Part shown: in pieces, positions 1 to 11,346 of the stretch | Layout: each line of letters starts with the position of its first letter | How positions within the stretch are numbered: the stretch's first letter is position 1 | Assembly (NCBI RefSeq): GCF_000710035.2 | Contig: NZ_JMJJ01000001.1 | Location: 248,001-312,000, forward strand | Direction of reading: 5' to 3' | DNA: 64,000 bases | Origin: Pantoea ananatis LMG 2665 | GTDB taxonomy: Bacteria; Pseudomonadota; Gammaproteobacteria; Enterobacterales; Enterobacteriaceae | The notes under the pieces: model-generated | Seen by the model: only the letters and a program-made list of their open reading frames with translations | Told to the model about the DNA's origin: nothing | Databases searched by the model: none | Program-made: the position numbers and the translations under genes

Positions 1-279
1 TGCCTGGCGCAAAAGCTGACTGGCCGTATCAATGGTCGATTCGCCGGGAGCTTTTTCATTGGCCACCAAAGGTTTACGCATCGATTCAAACTGTTCTATC
101 CGGGCACGAGGCCAGCACTCCACCTCTGCCTGACACTGGCTGGCAAACTGTAATGCCTCCATCAGGCCCGCCGGGACGCTTTCAGGAACGGCAAGGCGCA
201 AGTGTGTCGCACTGTGCTCAAGGACAATCGCCCGAAAGCGCTGGCAGATGAGCGCAATCGCATCATCAGACGTGGGCAT
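1..279 (-). CDS. hofB: HofB (GspE/PilB-type) pilus assembly ATPase, N-terminal fragment
   Basis: The reading frame starts at ATG 279 and runs off the left edge, so only the first 93 codons are present. HofB is the cytoplasmic ATPase that drives assembly of type IV pilus or pseudopilus fibres. The visible part is the variable N-terminal region, starting MPTSDDAIALICQRF; the Walker motifs would lie outside the window. The identification rests largely on context: it overlaps the end of ppdD by 14 bases on the same strand, as in the E. coli ppdD-hofB-hofC operon. The N-terminus alone would be hard to assign. Confidence 0.7.
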   Translation of the reverse strand, partial: MPTSDDAIALICQRFRAIVLEHSATHLRLAVPESVPAGLMEALQFASQCQAEVECWPRARIEQFESMRKPLVANEKAPGESTIDTASQLLRQA

Positions 280-721
280 AGGCACCTCCCCGATCGGCAA
301 AGCGGAACTGCTCCTGACAATTATCACGTAGCGTGGTATTAGCGCTGGTACAGGTGCGCTGCCACTGAATGCTGCCTTCATTGCTGTCCCACACGGGCAG
401 CATTTCAACGCTTAGCCCGTTAAGGCTTTCCTGTCCGGTCAGGGTGATCGTGCCGTTCACGACGGTGACCGCTGAAACATACCGTGATGTTGTGCCTTGC
501 GGAATCCCTCGCTGCCCGGCCTGGCAGGCGTCCGGGCCGCCGCGTTCAATGGCGCAAAGCTCAACCGCCGTTTTAAACGGCACCATCGTTTGCAGCATGT
601 CGGTCAGCGCGGCGCGCTGCAGATAATTTTGGTAGGCGGGCAACCCAATAGCGCTGAGTATTGCCACGATGCCGACCACAATCATTAACTCGACCAGCGT
701 GAATCCACGTTGAGAGATCAT
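266..721 (-). CDS. ppdD: Prepilin peptidase-dependent major pilin PpdD
   Basis: This is the type IV pilin subunit of 151 aa. The N-terminus MISQRGFTLVELMIVVG is a classic class III signal: a short basic leader, predicted cleavage after Gly6, Phe7 as the mature first residue and Glu11 as the conserved glutamate, followed by a hydrophobic helix to about residue 30. The body matches E. coli PpdD in stretches such as LTGQESLNGLSVEM, and it has four cysteines likely to form disulphides. The C-terminal tail is a few residues longer than in E. coli (146 aa). It is the first gene of an operon with hofB. An AGGAGG-like Shine-Dalgarno sequence precedes the ATG. Confidence 0.93.
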   Translation of the reverse strand: MISQRGFTLVELMIVVGIVAILSAIGLPAYQNYLQRAALTDMLQTMVPFKTAVELCAIERGGPDACQAGQRGIPQGTTSRYVSAVTVVNGTITLTGQESLNGLSVEMLPVWDSNEGSIQWQRTCTSANTTLRDNCQEQFRFADRGGAYAHV

Positions 722-870
722 TGCATTACCTCCTGAATAAGAAGGTCGCAGTTTAAAAAGCCTGTGATGGCGTTAACAGCAGCAAAAGGAAAGAGTGGAA
801 AAGGGCAGGCAGTAAATACAGCGGGTTACAGCAATACAGCGGTTACGCTGGAAGAAATAGCACAAAACAG

Positions 871-889
871 GCCGTGCCAGCGGCACGGC
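871..889 (-). terminator. Likely intrinsic terminator of nadC
   Basis: An 8-bp GC-rich stem (GCCGTGCC at 871-878 and GGCACGGC at 882-889) with a 3-nt loop lies just past the nadC stop. Read on the minus strand it is followed by CTGTTTTG, a short T tract. Confidence 0.6.
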
Positions 890-897
890 ACAAGCAA

Positions 898-1896
<999 letters not shown>

Positions 1897-1991
1897 AACG
1901 GGCGAGAGTGAGGAGGGCGCGGCGCATTTTGGCGCAATAATGCCTTAGAATTCATGCTATTCTCAATTCGACTTCGCGATGAGAAATCAGT

Positions 1992-2543
1992 ATGAAATTA
2001 GAACATGGATGGCTGACCGGTGTGCGCCAGGTACCGTCACCCCACTGTAATGAACGGCCGCACAACGAGGCGCCCTCTCTTCTGGTCATTCATAATATCA
2101 GCCTGCCGCCTGGCGAATATGGCGGGCCGTGGATCGATAAACTGTTCACGGGCACACTGCCCTCAGACGCGCATCCCTACTTTGCTGATATCGCGCATTT
2201 GCGCGTTGCAGCCCACTGCTTAATTCGTCGTGATGGCGAGATTGTGCAATATGTTCCTTTTGATCAACGCGCCTGGCATGCAGGCATATCGCAGTTTGAA
2301 GGGCGGGAAAACTGCAACGACTTTTCCATCGGTATCGAGCTGGAAGGAACGGACGTTGAGCCCTATACCGAAGCGCAATACCACGCGCTGCATCAGGTCA
2401 CGCAAATTTTGTTACAGCACTATCCGATAACGCCTGCTCGCATTACCGGACACAGCGACATTGCACCGGGACGTAAAACCGATCCCGGACCGGCGTTTAA
2501 CTGGCAATATTATCTGCAGCGGTTACCGCAACAAAAATCGTGA
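1992..2543 (+). CDS. ampD: 1,6-anhydro-N-acetylmuramyl-L-alanine amidase AmpD
   Basis: This cytoplasmic zinc amidase cleaves anhydro-muropeptides during peptidoglycan recycling, and its loss derepresses AmpR-controlled beta-lactamases in species that have them. It is 183 aa and an amidase_2 fold. The zinc ligands are in place: His34 (VIHNIS), His154 (ITGHSD) and Asp164 (KTDPGP). It is followed 16 nt later by ampE, as in E. coli. No ampC or ampR is visible in this window. Confidence 0.96.
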   Translation: MKLEHGWLTGVRQVPSPHCNERPHNEAPSLLVIHNISLPPGEYGGPWIDKLFTGTLPSDAHPYFADIAHLRVAAHCLIRRDGEIVQYVPFDQRAWHAGISQFEGRENCNDFSIGIELEGTDVEPYTEAQYHALHQVTQILLQHYPITPARITGHSDIAPGRKTDPGPAFNWQYYLQRLPQQKS

Positions 2544-2559
2544 TTCATCTGGAGTAACT

Positions 2560-3414
2560 ATGACGTTATTTACCTTGTTACTGGTTTTAGGTTGGGAGCG
2601 GCTGTTTAAGCTGGGAGAGCACTGGCAACTGGATCATCGGCTTGAACCTGTTTTTCGTCGCCGTCGGCAGGTTTCCCTCATGCGTACTCTGTTGATGTTG
2701 TTGGTCGTGATGGCATTGACTGCGCTGGTGGTGTGGAGCCTGAAAGGGATTCTGTTTGGGATCCCGCAGCTTGTGTTCTGGATTGTGGTGGGATTACTGT
2801 GCATCGGTGCCGGTGTGGTGCGTCAGCATTATCATGCCTATCTGCAGGCGGCGAGTCGGGATGAGGCGGCCGCGCATCAGGCGATGGCGGCAGAACTGAC
2901 CTTGATCCACGGCGTGCCGGTTGAATGCAGCGAACGCGAATTTTTACGCGAGTTACAAAACGCCCTTATCTGGATTAACTTTCGTTTTTATCTGGCGCCA
3001 ATGTTCTGGTTTGTGGTGGGCGGCGCATGGGGGCCAGTTTTACTGGTCGGCTACGCCTTTTTACGGGCCTGGCAAAGCTGGTTGGCAAAACACGGTACGC
3101 CAATGGCGCGCGCGCAATCAGGCGTAGACACGCTTTTGCATCTGGTTGACTGGATCCCGGTCCGCCTGGCGGGCGTTGCCTATGCGCTGCTGGGGCATGG
3201 TGAAAAAGCGTTGCCTGCCTGGTTTGCATCATTAACCGACAGGCATCGCTCTCAATACCATGTGCTGACGACGCTGGCACAGTTTTCGCTGGCCCGCGAT
3301 CCTCATACTGATAAGGTTGCTACGCCACGTGTTGCGGTGGCGCTGGCAAAACGCATTTCACTGGTATTAGTGGTGGTCGTGGCGCTCTTGACCATTTACG
3401 GGACGCTGGTGTAA
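2560..3414 (+). CDS. ampE: Beta-lactamase regulatory membrane protein AmpE
   Basis: AmpE is an inner-membrane protein of 284 aa, the same length as in E. coli, starting [20 protein letters not shown]. The start at ATG 2560 is set by GGAG at 2551-2554; the open frame extends further upstream but overlaps ampD. Hydrophobic segments are visible near residues 40-60, 68-85, 145-165 and at the C-terminus. Its role is poorly defined; it is cotranscribed with ampD and has been proposed as a sensor or transporter. The last 19 bases overlap tail-to-tail with the GH43 gene on the other strand. Confidence 0.93.
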   Translation: MTLFTLLLVLGWERLFKLGEHWQLDHRLEPVFRRRRQVSLMRTLLMLLVVMALTALVVWSLKGILFGIPQLVFWIVVGLLCIGAGVVRQHYHAYLQAASRDEAAAHQAMAAELTLIHGVPVECSEREFLRELQNALIWINFRFYLAPMFWFVVGGAWGPVLLVGYAFLRAWQSWLAKHGTPMARAQSGVDTLLHLVDWIPVRLAGVAYALLGHGEKALPAWFASLTDRHRSQYHVLTTLAQFSLARDPHTDKVATPRVAVALAKRISLVLVVVVALLTIYGTLV

Positions 3415-4355
3415 TCCGCAGGTGGCACGCCAAAATCCGGTGTGCCATCTTCACGCCAGTAAAAATATTTCAGGCGCGTGTGGCGGTTGCCATCCCACAG
3501 TGGATCCCCTTCAATTTCCGTATAGTTGCGCGCATGGTAGACCAGCAGATCCCGCCCCGCTTCATCCTGGGTAAAACAGCTGTGCCCAGGGCCGTACTGG
3601 CGGTTCTCCCAACTGGTTGAGAATACCGGCCGCGCTGACTTCTGCCAGGCCAGGGCATTAAGCGGATCGGCATCACGCGGAATCGACAGCAGGCCCATAC
3701 AATAATTCTCATCCGTTGCGCTGGCGGAATAGGTAATAAAAAGCCGATCGCCATGCACTATCGCCGCCGCCCCTTCATTAACACTAAAGCCTGCGCACTC
3801 CCATTCATATTCCGGACGGCTCAGCATGACCGGTTTACCTTTAAGCGTCCATGGGTTGCGCAGCTCCGCAAGATAGAGGTTGGAATTGCCCGGAATGCCG
3901 GGATCTTTCTGCGCCCATAAATACCAGTTTTTACCCTGATGAACGAAGTGAGTGGCATCCAGCGAGAAGCTGTCGATATGACTCAAAACCTGGCGTACAG
4001 GCTGCCAGCTGCCGCTGAGCGGATCCTCACCCTCGCAAACCAGCGCATACATGCGGTGCTGAAACAGCCCGTCTTTGATGTCACGCGAGGGCGCTGCGGC
4101 AAAATAGATGACCCATTGACCGTCAATGTGATGCAGCTCCGGCGCCCAAATCAGCTCGCTGAAGGGACCGATATCGGGCTTGTGCCAGATCACCACCGGC
4201 TCCGCGTGGCGTAAGTCCATTAGCGTACTGGCGCGTCGGATTTCCAGACGATCGTATTCCGGCACAGAGGCAATAAAGTAGTAGTGCTCTCTGTGGCGCA
4301 GGATAAAAGGATCGGCACGCCGTTCGATAAAGGGGTTCGGCCAGTGTTCACTCAT
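3396..4355 (-). CDS. Glycoside hydrolase family 43 protein (beta-xylosidase/arabinofuranosidase type)
   Basis: This 319-aa protein has the five-bladed propeller signature of GH43: a first-strand [15 protein letters not shown] with Asp15 as the likely catalytic base, FSLDATHF with Asp133 as the pKa modulator, and [14 protein letters not shown] with Glu194 as the likely acid. It has no signal peptide, so it should act in the cytoplasm on imported oligosaccharides containing arabinose or xylose. Its start codon overlaps the stop of the GPH transporter gene (ATGA), so the two form one operon, with the transporter upstream. The E. coli K-12 order has neither gene between ampE and aroP. The exact sugar cannot be read from sequence. 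Confidence 0.88.
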   Translation of the reverse strand: MSEHWPNPFIERRADPFILRHREHYYFIASVPEYDRLEIRRASTLMDLRHAEPVVIWHKPDIGPFSELIWAPELHHIDGQWVIYFAAAPSRDIKDGLFQHRMYALVCEGEDPLSGSWQPVRQVLSHIDSFSLDATHFVHQGKNWYLWAQKDPGIPGNSNLYLAELRNPWTLKGKPVMLSRPEYEWECAGFSVNEGAAAIVHGDRLFITYSASATDENYCMGLLSIPRDADPLNALAWQKSARPVFSTSWENRQYGPGHSCFTQDEAGRDLLVYHARNYTEIEGDPLWDGNRHTRLKYFYWREDGTPDFGVPPADYTSVP

Positions 4356-5755
4356 TTCAGTGCTCCTGTCTGGATCTCGCTCAGCGTCTGGTTGCTGCCC
4401 GACTGTGCCGCGATGCGACGCAGGGCAAGATCGCGTTGGATGGTTTGCATTAAGGTACGATCCACTTTCATCAGTCGTACTACGCCCGCGGTAATCAAAT
4501 AGCCGATGCCAGGAATAACGGTAAACAGCAGCACGATGCCGTTAATCGCCTGGGCGGATTGCTGCTTAGCTCCCGCATCGTAACCGTAAGCGGAGAGCAG
4601 GAACCCCACCATCGCTCCTGCTACCGCTAACCCGACCTTGAGAAAGAACAGGTTGCCTGAAAAGCTGATACCCGTGATGCGCTTGCCAGTTTTCCATTCA
4701 CCGTAGTCATCCACGTCTGCCATCAGGGACCAGTGCAGGGGGGAAGGAATTTGATGCAGGATATTCAGCAGGAAGTAAGCGATAACGATTGCTACGGTGG
4801 CATGAGGATCAAGCCCGTAGAAGCCGCAGGAGAACAGGGCCAGGACAATATTGGTCCAGAAAAAGACTTTCAGCTTGCACCAGCGATCGGTCAGCACTTT
4901 GGCCAGCGTACTGCCCAGCATCATGCCCACCACGCCAAGGCTGATAAACAGCGTCGCAAAGTGCGGCGTTTGGCCCATTACCCAGGTCACGTAATACATG
5001 GTCGCCGCCATACGAATAAACCCCGGACACACGTTGCAGAGCGTGAGCAGCAGAATGCGCACCCATTGGTCATTCTTCCAGACATCGCGCAAATCGTGTT
5101 TCAGGTCATCATTTGTCGGCACGGCAGGATGAATACGTTCACGGACGTTTGCGAAACAGAACAGGAACATCGCCAGGCCGACCAGGGCCAGTACGCCCAT
5201 CGCCATTTGGTAGCCGCGCGCTTTATTGTCGCCGCCAAACCACTCTGCCATGGGCAGTAAAGACAGCGAGAGAATCAGCGTGGCAATCCCCACCATCACA
5301 AAACGGTACGACTGACAGGATACACGCTCGCCAGGATCGTTAGTGATCACGCCACCCAGCGAGCAGTAGGGGATATTGATCGCGGTGTAGGTCAGGGACA
5401 TGAAAAAATAGGTCACAAACGCCCAGATAACTTTGCTGTGATAGCTCCAGTCAGGCGTGGTAAACATCAGCACACTGAATATAACGTAGGGCACCGATAC
5501 CCACAGCAGCCAGGGGCGAAAGCGCCCCCAGCGGCTTTGGGTTCTGTCGGCAATCGCGCCCATTATCGGATCGGTAATGGCATCCAGAATCCGGACGGAG
5601 AGTAACAGCACACCGACCAGCGCCGGGGCTAAGCCAAATACGTCGGTATAGAAATAGCTGAGAAATAACATGACGGCACCGCCAATCATGTTGCAGCCGG
5701 CATCACCCATGCCGTAACCCAGCTTTTCTCTGAACGAGAGGGTTTTACCTGTCAT
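4352..5755 (-). CDS. GPH-family (glycoside-pentoside-hexuronide) sugar:cation symporter
   Basis: This is a 467-aa twelve-helix major-facilitator-type carrier. It starts SFREKLGYGMGDAGCNM and contains ILDAITDPIMGAIADRTQSRWGRFRPW, the hallmark cytoplasmic loop of the GPH family (MelB, XylP, YicJ and YagG types). It overlaps the downstream GH43 gene by 4 nt. The pairing matches yicJ-yicI and yagG-yagH in E. coli, where a GPH carrier imports an oligosaccharide that the neighbouring glycosidase splits. The substrate is therefore probably a xyloside or arabinoside. No local regulator is visible; the gap to aroP is 176 nt. Confidence 0.88.
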   Translation of the reverse strand: MTGKTLSFREKLGYGMGDAGCNMIGGAVMLFLSYFYTDVFGLAPALVGVLLLSVRILDAITDPIMGAIADRTQSRWGRFRPWLLWVSVPYVIFSVLMFTTPDWSYHSKVIWAFVTYFFMSLTYTAINIPYCSLGGVITNDPGERVSCQSYRFVMVGIATLILSLSLLPMAEWFGGDNKARGYQMAMGVLALVGLAMFLFCFANVRERIHPAVPTNDDLKHDLRDVWKNDQWVRILLLTLCNVCPGFIRMAATMYYVTWVMGQTPHFATLFISLGVVGMMLGSTLAKVLTDRWCKLKVFFWTNIVLALFSCGFYGLDPHATVAIVIAYFLLNILHQIPSPLHWSLMADVDDYGEWKTGKRITGISFSGNLFFLKVGLAVAGAMVGFLLSAYGYDAGAKQQSAQAINGIVLLFTVIPGIGYLITAGVVRLMKVDRTLMQTIQRDLALRRIAAQSGSNQTLSEIQTGALK

Positions 5756-5892
5756 TAATGTTTCCTGCAGAACAATTAAACAGAAAAGAAGTATTAATGT
5801 TTAATCAGCAGGATGAGCGGCAATAAATCGTTGCGATGATGGACAAAACAGCCATGCGAGAAGAAGTGTGAACCGCGTCGGGTCTGGTGACG

Positions 5893-5924
5893 GCCCACCC
5901 GCTGAAAAATGGCGGCGGGTGGGC
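5893..5924. terminator. Strong hairpin after aroP, possible terminator
   Basis: A perfect 10-bp stem (GCCCACCCGC at 5893-5902, GCGGGTGGGC at 5915-5924) with a 12-nt loop starts 7 nt past the aroP stop. It has no following T tract in either direction, so intrinsic termination is uncertain; it may protect the 3' end. Confidence 0.4.
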
Positions 5925-5931
5925 AGGGGGA

Positions 5932-7287
5932 TCAGGCTTTTTGCGTCTTATTTTTGACGAAATAGCCAATAGCAAGAACGATCAGCCAGACAGGAATCAA
6001 CCAGACGGAGATGGCCATCCCCGGCGTCATGGCCATCAGAACCAGAATGCCGGCCAGGAACACCAGGCAAATCCAGTTACCCAGCGGGTAGAGAACGGCC
6101 TTGAATCGGGTGGTTACGCCTTGCTGATTTTTCTTTTTACGGAATTTCAGGTGCGCCAGGCTAATCATCGCCCAGTTGATGACCAGGGCAGAAACGACCA
6201 GCGACATCAACAGGCCAAACGCTTCAGCCGGCATAAGAAAGTTGAGCAGTACACACAATGCCGTGGCAACGGCCGACACCAGAATACTCATCACGGGCAC
6301 ACCGCGACGGTCCACGTTCAGCAGCGCTTTAGGTGCATTGCCCTGCTGCGCCAGACCAAACAGCATACGGCTGTTACAGTAAACGCAGCTGTTATAGACC
6401 GACAGCGCCGCAGTCAGAATGACGACGTTCAGCGCGTTAGCCACCATCGCATCGCCCAGCTCGTGGAAAATAAACACAAACGGGCTGGTTTCTGCGGTTA
6501 CGCGCGTCCACGGCATTAAAGAAAGCAGTACCGCCAGCGAACCGATATAAAAGATCAGAATACGCCACAGCACCTGATTAGTGGCTTTAGGAATCGTGGT
6601 TTCAGGATTGTCCGCTTCGGCAGCCGTAATCCCTACCAGCTCCAATCCGCCGAACGAAAACATAATAATGGCCATGACCATCACCAGTCCGCCCAGGCCG
6701 TTGGGCATAAAGCCGCCTTGCTCCCACAGGTTGCGCACGGTGGCCTGTGGACCGCCGGTACCGCTAAACAGCAGCCAGCCGCCGAACAGGATCATGGCAA
6801 TAACCGCAATCACCTTAATAATGGCGAACCAGAACTCCATCTCACCAAACACTTTTACATTGGTCAGGTTAACGGCGTTGATCAGCACAAAGAAGATGGC
6901 GGCTGAGGCCCAGGTAGGAAAATCAGGCCACCAGAACTGGATATACTTGCCCACCGCGCTCAGCTCGGCCATCGCCACCAGCACATACAGGACCCAGTAG
7001 TTCCAGCCGGAGGCAAAACCGGCGAAGTTGCCCCAGTATTTGTAAGCGAAATGGCTGAAGCTGCCGGCGACCGGCTCCTCTACGACCATTTCGCCGAGTT
7101 GGCGCATGATTAAAAAAGCGATAAATCCGGCAATGGCATAGCCTAAAATAACGGCCGGGCCAGCGGATTTGATAACCGACGCACTGCCCAGAAACAGGCC
7201 GGTTCCCACTGCACCACCCAGGGCAATCAACTGAATATGGCGGTTTTTTAAACCGCGCTTCAGCGATTCGCCGTGCTGTTGTTCCAT
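5932..7287 (-). CDS. aroP: Aromatic amino acid permease AroP
   Basis: AroP is an APC-superfamily proton symporter for Phe, Tyr and Trp. It is 451 aa and nearly collinear with E. coli AroP, for example RGLKNRHIQLIALGGAVGTG, MRQLGEMVVEEPVAGSFSH and FSFGGLELVGITAAEADNP. I use ATG 7287 (MEQQHGESLKRG), which aligns with E. coli and has GAGG 5 nt upstream; a GTG two codons earlier is in frame. It is divergent from pdhR, as in E. coli. A TyrR box sits about 45 nt upstream. Confidence 0.95.
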   Translation of the reverse strand: MEQQHGESLKRGLKNRHIQLIALGGAVGTGLFLGSASVIKSAGPAVILGYAIAGFIAFLIMRQLGEMVVEEPVAGSFSHFAYKYWGNFAGFASGWNYWVLYVLVAMAELSAVGKYIQFWWPDFPTWASAAIFFVLINAVNLTNVKVFGEMEFWFAIIKVIAVIAMILFGGWLLFSGTGGPQATVRNLWEQGGFMPNGLGGLVMVMAIIMFSFGGLELVGITAAEADNPETTIPKATNQVLWRILIFYIGSLAVLLSLMPWTRVTAETSPFVFIFHELGDAMVANALNVVILTAALSVYNSCVYCNSRMLFGLAQQGNAPKALLNVDRRGVPVMSILVSAVATALCVLLNFLMPAEAFGLLMSLVVSALVINWAMISLAHLKFRKKKNQQGVTTRFKAVLYPLGNWICLVFLAGILVLMAMTPGMAISVWLIPVWLIVLAIGYFVKNKTQKA

Positions 7288-7332
7288 ACACACCTCATGA
7301 TGTTGTTATTCTTCGCCGCAGGATGCTCTGAC

Positions 7333-7350
7333 TGTAAAGAATTAAATACA
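7333..7350 (-). promoter_or_regulatory. TyrR box upstream of aroP
   Basis: TGTAAA-N6-AATACA matches the TyrR consensus TGTAAA-N6-TTTACA at 10 of 12 fixed positions. It lies 45 nt from the aroP start, where TyrR represses aroP in E. coli. Confidence 0.6.
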
Positions 7351-7703
7351 CTTAAGACTGATATTTTTAGGGAATCTGACTTGCGTAATGCCGCCAGCTG
7401 TAACCTGCCGACCAGAATAGTGATAAGCGCATGGCTTTGCACCTGCTTTCGCTTTACCTGTTACGAGTTGGCTGAAAAAGAAGCAGCGGAAAAGGGGGAT
7501 GTTGACGAGGTGGGTAAAAAAAGAACCTGAACGCAGCGAAAGGAAAGCGCAGCGAGCTAAATCGGTTTAACTGGGAGCTTTGTGTAATTTTAGGTAAACC
7601 CGAAAAAATTTAACATTGAGTTAACACCCTGTTTTCCACTTTTCAACTCAACAGTTAATGCAAAAGCACAGCCTTACGTCACCTTAATGTCACCGATGCC
7701 GTA

Positions 7704-7732
7704 TAGACACAAGGTGAATACTTTGTTACTTT
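7704..7732 (+). promoter_or_regulatory. Sigma-70 promoter of pdhR-aceEF-lpd
   Basis: TAGACA (7704-7709), a 17-nt spacer and TACTTT (7727-7732). A start near 7739 would place the PdhR operator at about +11 to +27, the position known for the E. coli pdh promoter. The elements are read by eye. Confidence 0.6.
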
Positions 7733-7748
7733 ACGGGCTCCTTTTTTG

Positions 7749-7765
7749 AATTGGTATTACCAATT
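7749..7765. promoter_or_regulatory. PdhR operator (autoregulation)
   Basis: AATTGGTATTACCAATT is a perfect AATTGGT-N3-ACCAATT palindrome, the PdhR consensus. It lies 34 nt before pdhR, downstream of the predicted start point, where bound PdhR would block the operon until pyruvate releases it. Confidence 0.92.
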
Positions 7766-7798
7766 TACTTTATCAGACAGGCACACTAAGAAGGGAAG

Positions 7799-8563
7799 AT
7801 GGCTTACATTAAGATTCGTCAACCCAAACTCTCCGATGCCATTGAGCAGCAACTTGAATCCCTGATTATGGAAGGGACGCTGCAGCCGGGAGAGAAGTTG
7901 CTCCCCGAGCGCGAACTCGCCAAACAATTCGATGTTTCACGTCCGTCTCTCCGTGAGGCAATCCAGCGTTTAGAAGCGAAAGGATTGTTACTACGCCGTC
8001 AGGGCGGCGGAACATTTGTACAGAAACATCTCTGGCAGAGCGTGAGCGATCCTCTCGTTGGGCTTCTTGCCGAGCATCCGGAATCGCAGTTTGACCTGTT
8101 GGAAACGCGCCACGCGTTAGAAGGCATCGCCGCTTACTATGCCGCGCTGCGCGGTACAGAAGAGGATTTACAGCGGATTCGCGACTGCCATCTTCATATT
8201 CAGCAGGCGCAGGACAGCGGCGATCTCGACGCTGAAGCAGACGCAGTAATGAAGTATCAGATCGCTGTCACAGAAGCAGCCCATAATGTCGTGCTTTTGC
8301 ATTTGCTACGATCAATGGGACCTATGCTGGAACAGAACGTTCGACAGAATTTTGAATTGCTCTACTCGCGCCGGGAAATGCTGGCGAAAGTGAGCGGTCA
8401 CCGCGCCAGAATTTTCGAGGCGATTGTGGCTCGTGAGCCGGAACAAGCACGCGAGGCTTCACACCGTCACCTGGCGTTCATTGAGGAAATCTTGCTGGAC
8501 AGAAGTCGGGAGCAGAGCCGTCGAGAACGCTCCCTGCGTCGTTTACAGCAACGTAAGGAATAA
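7799..8563 (+). CDS. pdhR: Pyruvate-responsive transcriptional repressor PdhR
   Basis: PdhR is a GntR-family, FadR-subfamily repressor of the pyruvate dehydrogenase operon, with pyruvate as inducer. It is 254 aa. An N-terminal winged helix-turn-helix spans about residues 8-75 ([20 protein letters not shown]). It is followed by an all-helical FCD effector domain, with [20 protein letters not shown] and [10 protein letters not shown] carrying likely metal/ligand residues. An AAGGGAAG ribosome site precedes the ATG. It is the first gene of pdhR-aceE-aceF-lpd and has its own operator just upstream. Confidence 0.96.
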   Translation: MAYIKIRQPKLSDAIEQQLESLIMEGTLQPGEKLLPERELAKQFDVSRPSLREAIQRLEAKGLLLRRQGGGTFVQKHLWQSVSDPLVGLLAEHPESQFDLLETRHALEGIAAYYAALRGTEEDLQRIRDCHLHIQQAQDSGDLDAEADAVMKYQIAVTEAAHNVVLLHLLRSMGPMLEQNVRQNFELLYSRREMLAKVSGHRARIFEAIVAREPEQAREASHRHLAFIEEILLDRSREQSRRERSLRRLQQRKE

Positions 8564-8665
8564 CGTGCGGCAAAGATCGTGCGAACATGTGCGACGAGCC
8601 TGTCTCCCTGACGTTAACAGGCTCCCGATTTTTCAACGTATTAGACACAGATAAGGAATACCCCC

Positions 8666-11332
8666 ATGTCAGAACGTTTACACAATGACGTGGATCCGAT
8701 TGAAACTCGTGACTGGCTACAGGCGATCGAATCGGTCATCCGTGAAGAAGGTGTTGAACGTGCACAGTATCTGATTGATCAGGTGCTGAGTGCAGCCCGC
8801 AAAGGCGGTGTGAAAGTTGCTGGCGGTGCTGCCGCAATCAGTAACTACATCAACTCTATTGCCGTTGAAGATGAACCGGATTATCCGGGCAACACCTCAC
8901 TTGAACGTCGTATCCGTTCCGCCATTCGCTGGAACGCCATCATGTCGGTGCTGCGCGCATCGAAGAAAGATCTGGAACTTGGCGGCCACATGTCCTCCTT
9001 CCAGTCTTCTGCCACCATCTATGAAGTGTGTTTTAACCACTTCTTCCGCGCGCGCAGTGAAAAAGACGGCGGCGATCTGGTGTACTTCCAGGGCCACATT
9101 TCTCCGGGTATCTATGCCCGTGCTTTCCTGGAAGGTCGTCTGACTGAAGAGCAGATGAATAACTTCCGTCAGGAAGTGGATGGCAAAGGCCTGTCCTCTT
9201 ATCCGCATCCAAAACTGATGCCGGAATTCTGGCAGTTCCCGACCGTCTCCATGGGTCTGGGCCCACTCAATGCCATCTACCAGGCTAAATTCCTGAAATA
9301 TCTGGAACACCGTGGTCTGAAAGATACCTCCGGTCAGACCGTTTACGCTTTCCTGGGCGACGGCGAGATGGATGAGCCAGAATCCAAAGGTGCGATCACC
9401 ATCGCCACCCGTGAAAAACTGGATAATCTGGTTTTCATCATCAACTGTAACCTGCAGCGTCTGGATGGACCGGTCACCGGTAACGGTAAGATCATCAACG
9501 AGCTGGAAGGCATTTTTGCCGGTGCTGGCTGGGAAGTGATCAAGGTTATCTGGGGCGGTCGTTGGGATGAACTGCTGCGTAATGACACCAGCGGTAAACT
9601 GATCCAGCTGATGAACGAAACCGTTGACGGCGACTACCAGACGTTTAAGTCACGTGATGGTGCCTATGTGCGTGAGCACTTCTTCGGCAAATATCCGGAA
9701 ACCGCTGCCCTGGTGAAAGACTGGTCAGATGATGAAATCTGGGCACTGAACCGTGGTGGTCACGATCCGAAGAAGATCTATGCGGCACTGAAAAAAGCGC
9801 AGGATACCAAAGGCAAGCCGGTTCTGATCCTGGCCCATACCATTAAAGGTTATGGTATGGGCGACACCGCCGAAGGTAAGAACATCGCGCACCAGGTGAA
9901 GAAGATGAACATGGATGGCGTTCGCTACATCCGCGATCGCTTCAACGTGCCGGTCGAAGACGACAAGATCGAATCTCTGCCTTACATCACCTTCGATAAA
10001 GGCTCTGAAGAGTACAACTATCTGCACGGCCAGCGTGAGAAGTTAGGCGGTTACCTGCCATCACGTCAGCCGAAGTTCACTGAAAAGCTGGAAATGCCAG
10101 CGCTGGAAGAGTTCAGTGCGCTGCTGGAAGAGCAGAACAAAGAAATCTCGACCACCATCGCGTTCGTGCGTGCACTGAATGTGATGCTGAAGAACAAATC
10201 GATCAAAGATCGCCTGGTGCCTATCCTTGCGGATGAAGCCCGTACTTTCGGTATGGAAGGCCTGTTCCGTCAGATTGGTATCTACAGCCCGAACGGTCAG
10301 CAGTACACACCGCAGGACCGTGAGCAGGTGGCTTACTATAAAGAAGACGAGAAAGGTCAGATTCTGCAGGAAGGGATTAACGAGCTGGGCGCAGGATCAT
10401 CCTGGCTGGCGGCGGCAACCTCTTACAGCACCAACAACCTGCCGATGATTCCGTTCTACATCTATTATTCGATGTTCGGATTCCAGCGTATTGGCGATCT
10501 GATGTGGCTGGCGGGCGACCAACAGGCGCGGGGCTTCCTGGTCGGCGGTACATCAGGCCGTACCACCCTGAACGGCGAAGGTTTGCAGCATGAAGATGGC
10601 CACAGCCATATTCAGTCACTGACGATCCCTAACTGTATCTCCTACGATCCGTCGTATGCCTACGAAGTGGCAGTCATCATGCATGACGGTCTGGTTCGTA
10701 TGTACGGCGAAGCGCAGGAAAATATTTATTACTACATCACCACGCTGAACGAAAACTACCACATGCCAGCGATGCCGAAAGGTGCCGAGGAAGGTATCCG
10801 TAAAGGTATCTACAAGCTGGAAACCGTTGAGGGTAGCAAAGGTAAAGTTCAGCTCTTGGGTTCAGGCTCTATCCTGCGTCACGTGCGTGAAGCTGCCCAG
10901 ATTCTGGCGACCGATTACGGCATTGGTTCAGACGTTTACAGCGTCACCTCGTTCACCGAGCTGGCCCGCGATGGTCAGGACTGTGAGCGCTGGAACATGC
11001 TGCATCCAACGGAAGCCCCACGCGTGCCTTACATCGCTCAGGTGATGAACGAAGCGCCAGCCGTGGCCTCCACCGACTACATGAAGCTGTTCGCTGAGCA
11101 GGTTCGCAGCTATGTGCCTTCAAGCGATTACCGCGTGCTGGGTACGGATGGCTTTGGCCGCTCTGACAGTCGTGAAAATCTGCGTCACCACTTTGAAGTG
11201 GATGCATCTTACGTTGTGGTTGCCGCGCTGGGTGAACTGGCTAAACGTGGCGAAATCGATAAGAAAGTCGTGGCGGATGCGATCGTGAAGTTCAAGATCG
11301 ATGCCGATAAAGTTAACCCGCGTCTGGCTTAA
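8666..11332 (+). CDS. aceE: Pyruvate dehydrogenase E1 component
   Basis: E1 decarboxylates pyruvate with thiamine diphosphate and acetylates the lipoyl groups of AceF. It is a homodimeric form of 888 aa (887 in E. coli) and matches nearly end to end. The ThDP motif begins at GDGEMDEPE near residue 230 and continues to [13 protein letters not shown]. The flexible loops [16 protein letters not shown] and [17 protein letters not shown] are conserved. AAGGA lies 8 nt before the start. There are 102 nt between pdhR and aceE and 14 nt between aceE and aceF. Confidence 0.98.
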   Translation: MSERLHNDVDPIETRDWLQAIESVIREEGVERAQYLIDQVLSAARKGGVKVAGGAAAISNYINSIAVEDEPDYPGNTSLERRIRSAIRWNAIMSVLRASKKDLELGGHMSSFQSSATIYEVCFNHFFRARSEKDGGDLVYFQGHISPGIYARAFLEGRLTEEQMNNFRQEVDGKGLSSYPHPKLMPEFWQFPTVSMGLGPLNAIYQAKFLKYLEHRGLKDTSGQTVYAFLGDGEMDEPESKGAITIATREKLDNLVFIINCNLQRLDGPVTGNGKIINELEGIFAGAGWEVIKVIWGGRWDELLRNDTSGKLIQLMNETVDGDYQTFKSRDGAYVREHFFGKYPETAALVKDWSDDEIWALNRGGHDPKKIYAALKKAQDTKGKPVLILAHTIKGYGMGDTAEGKNIAHQVKKMNMDGVRYIRDRFNVPVEDDKIESLPYITFDKGSEEYNYLHGQREKLGGYLPSRQPKFTEKLEMPALEEFSALLEEQNKEISTTIAFVRALNVMLKNKSIKDRLVPILADEARTFGMEGLFRQIGIYSPNGQQYTPQDREQVAYYKEDEKGQILQEGINELGAGSSWLAAATSYSTNNLPMIPFYIYYSMFGFQRIGDLMWLAGDQQARGFLVGGTSGRTTLNGEGLQHEDGHSHIQSLTIPNCISYDPSYAYEVAVIMHDGLVRMYGEAQENIYYYITTLNENYHMPAMPKGAEEGIRKGIYKLETVEGSKGKVQLLGSGSILRHVREAAQILATDYGIGSDVYSVTSFTELARDGQDCERWNMLHPTEAPRVPYIAQVMNEAPAVASTDYMKLFAEQVRSYVPSSDYRVLGTDGFGRSDSRENLRHHFEVDASYVVVAALGELAKRGEIDKKVVADAIVKFKIDADKVNPRLA

Positions 11333-11346
11333 GAGGTAACAGAGTA

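Larger units (their letters stand above)
7288..7798. other. aroP-pdhR divergent intergenic region
   Basis: About 510 nt without a credible gene. It holds a TyrR box near aroP (7333-7350) and the pdhR promoter and operator near the right end (7704-7765). The middle (about 7380-7690) shows only a TTAACA direct repeat around 7610-7625 that I cannot interpret. A short open frame at 7273-7530 overlaps the aroP start and has no coding character. Confidence 0.6.

Noticed and set aside
7273..7530. 85-codon plus-strand frame between aroP and pdhR
   Set aside because: It overlaps the aroP start and the TyrR box and has no ribosome site or recognisable protein character.
7596..7630. Second TyrR or other operator in the aroP-pdhR gap
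   Set aside because: TGTAAT...TAAACC and the TTAACA repeats match no consensus well enough.
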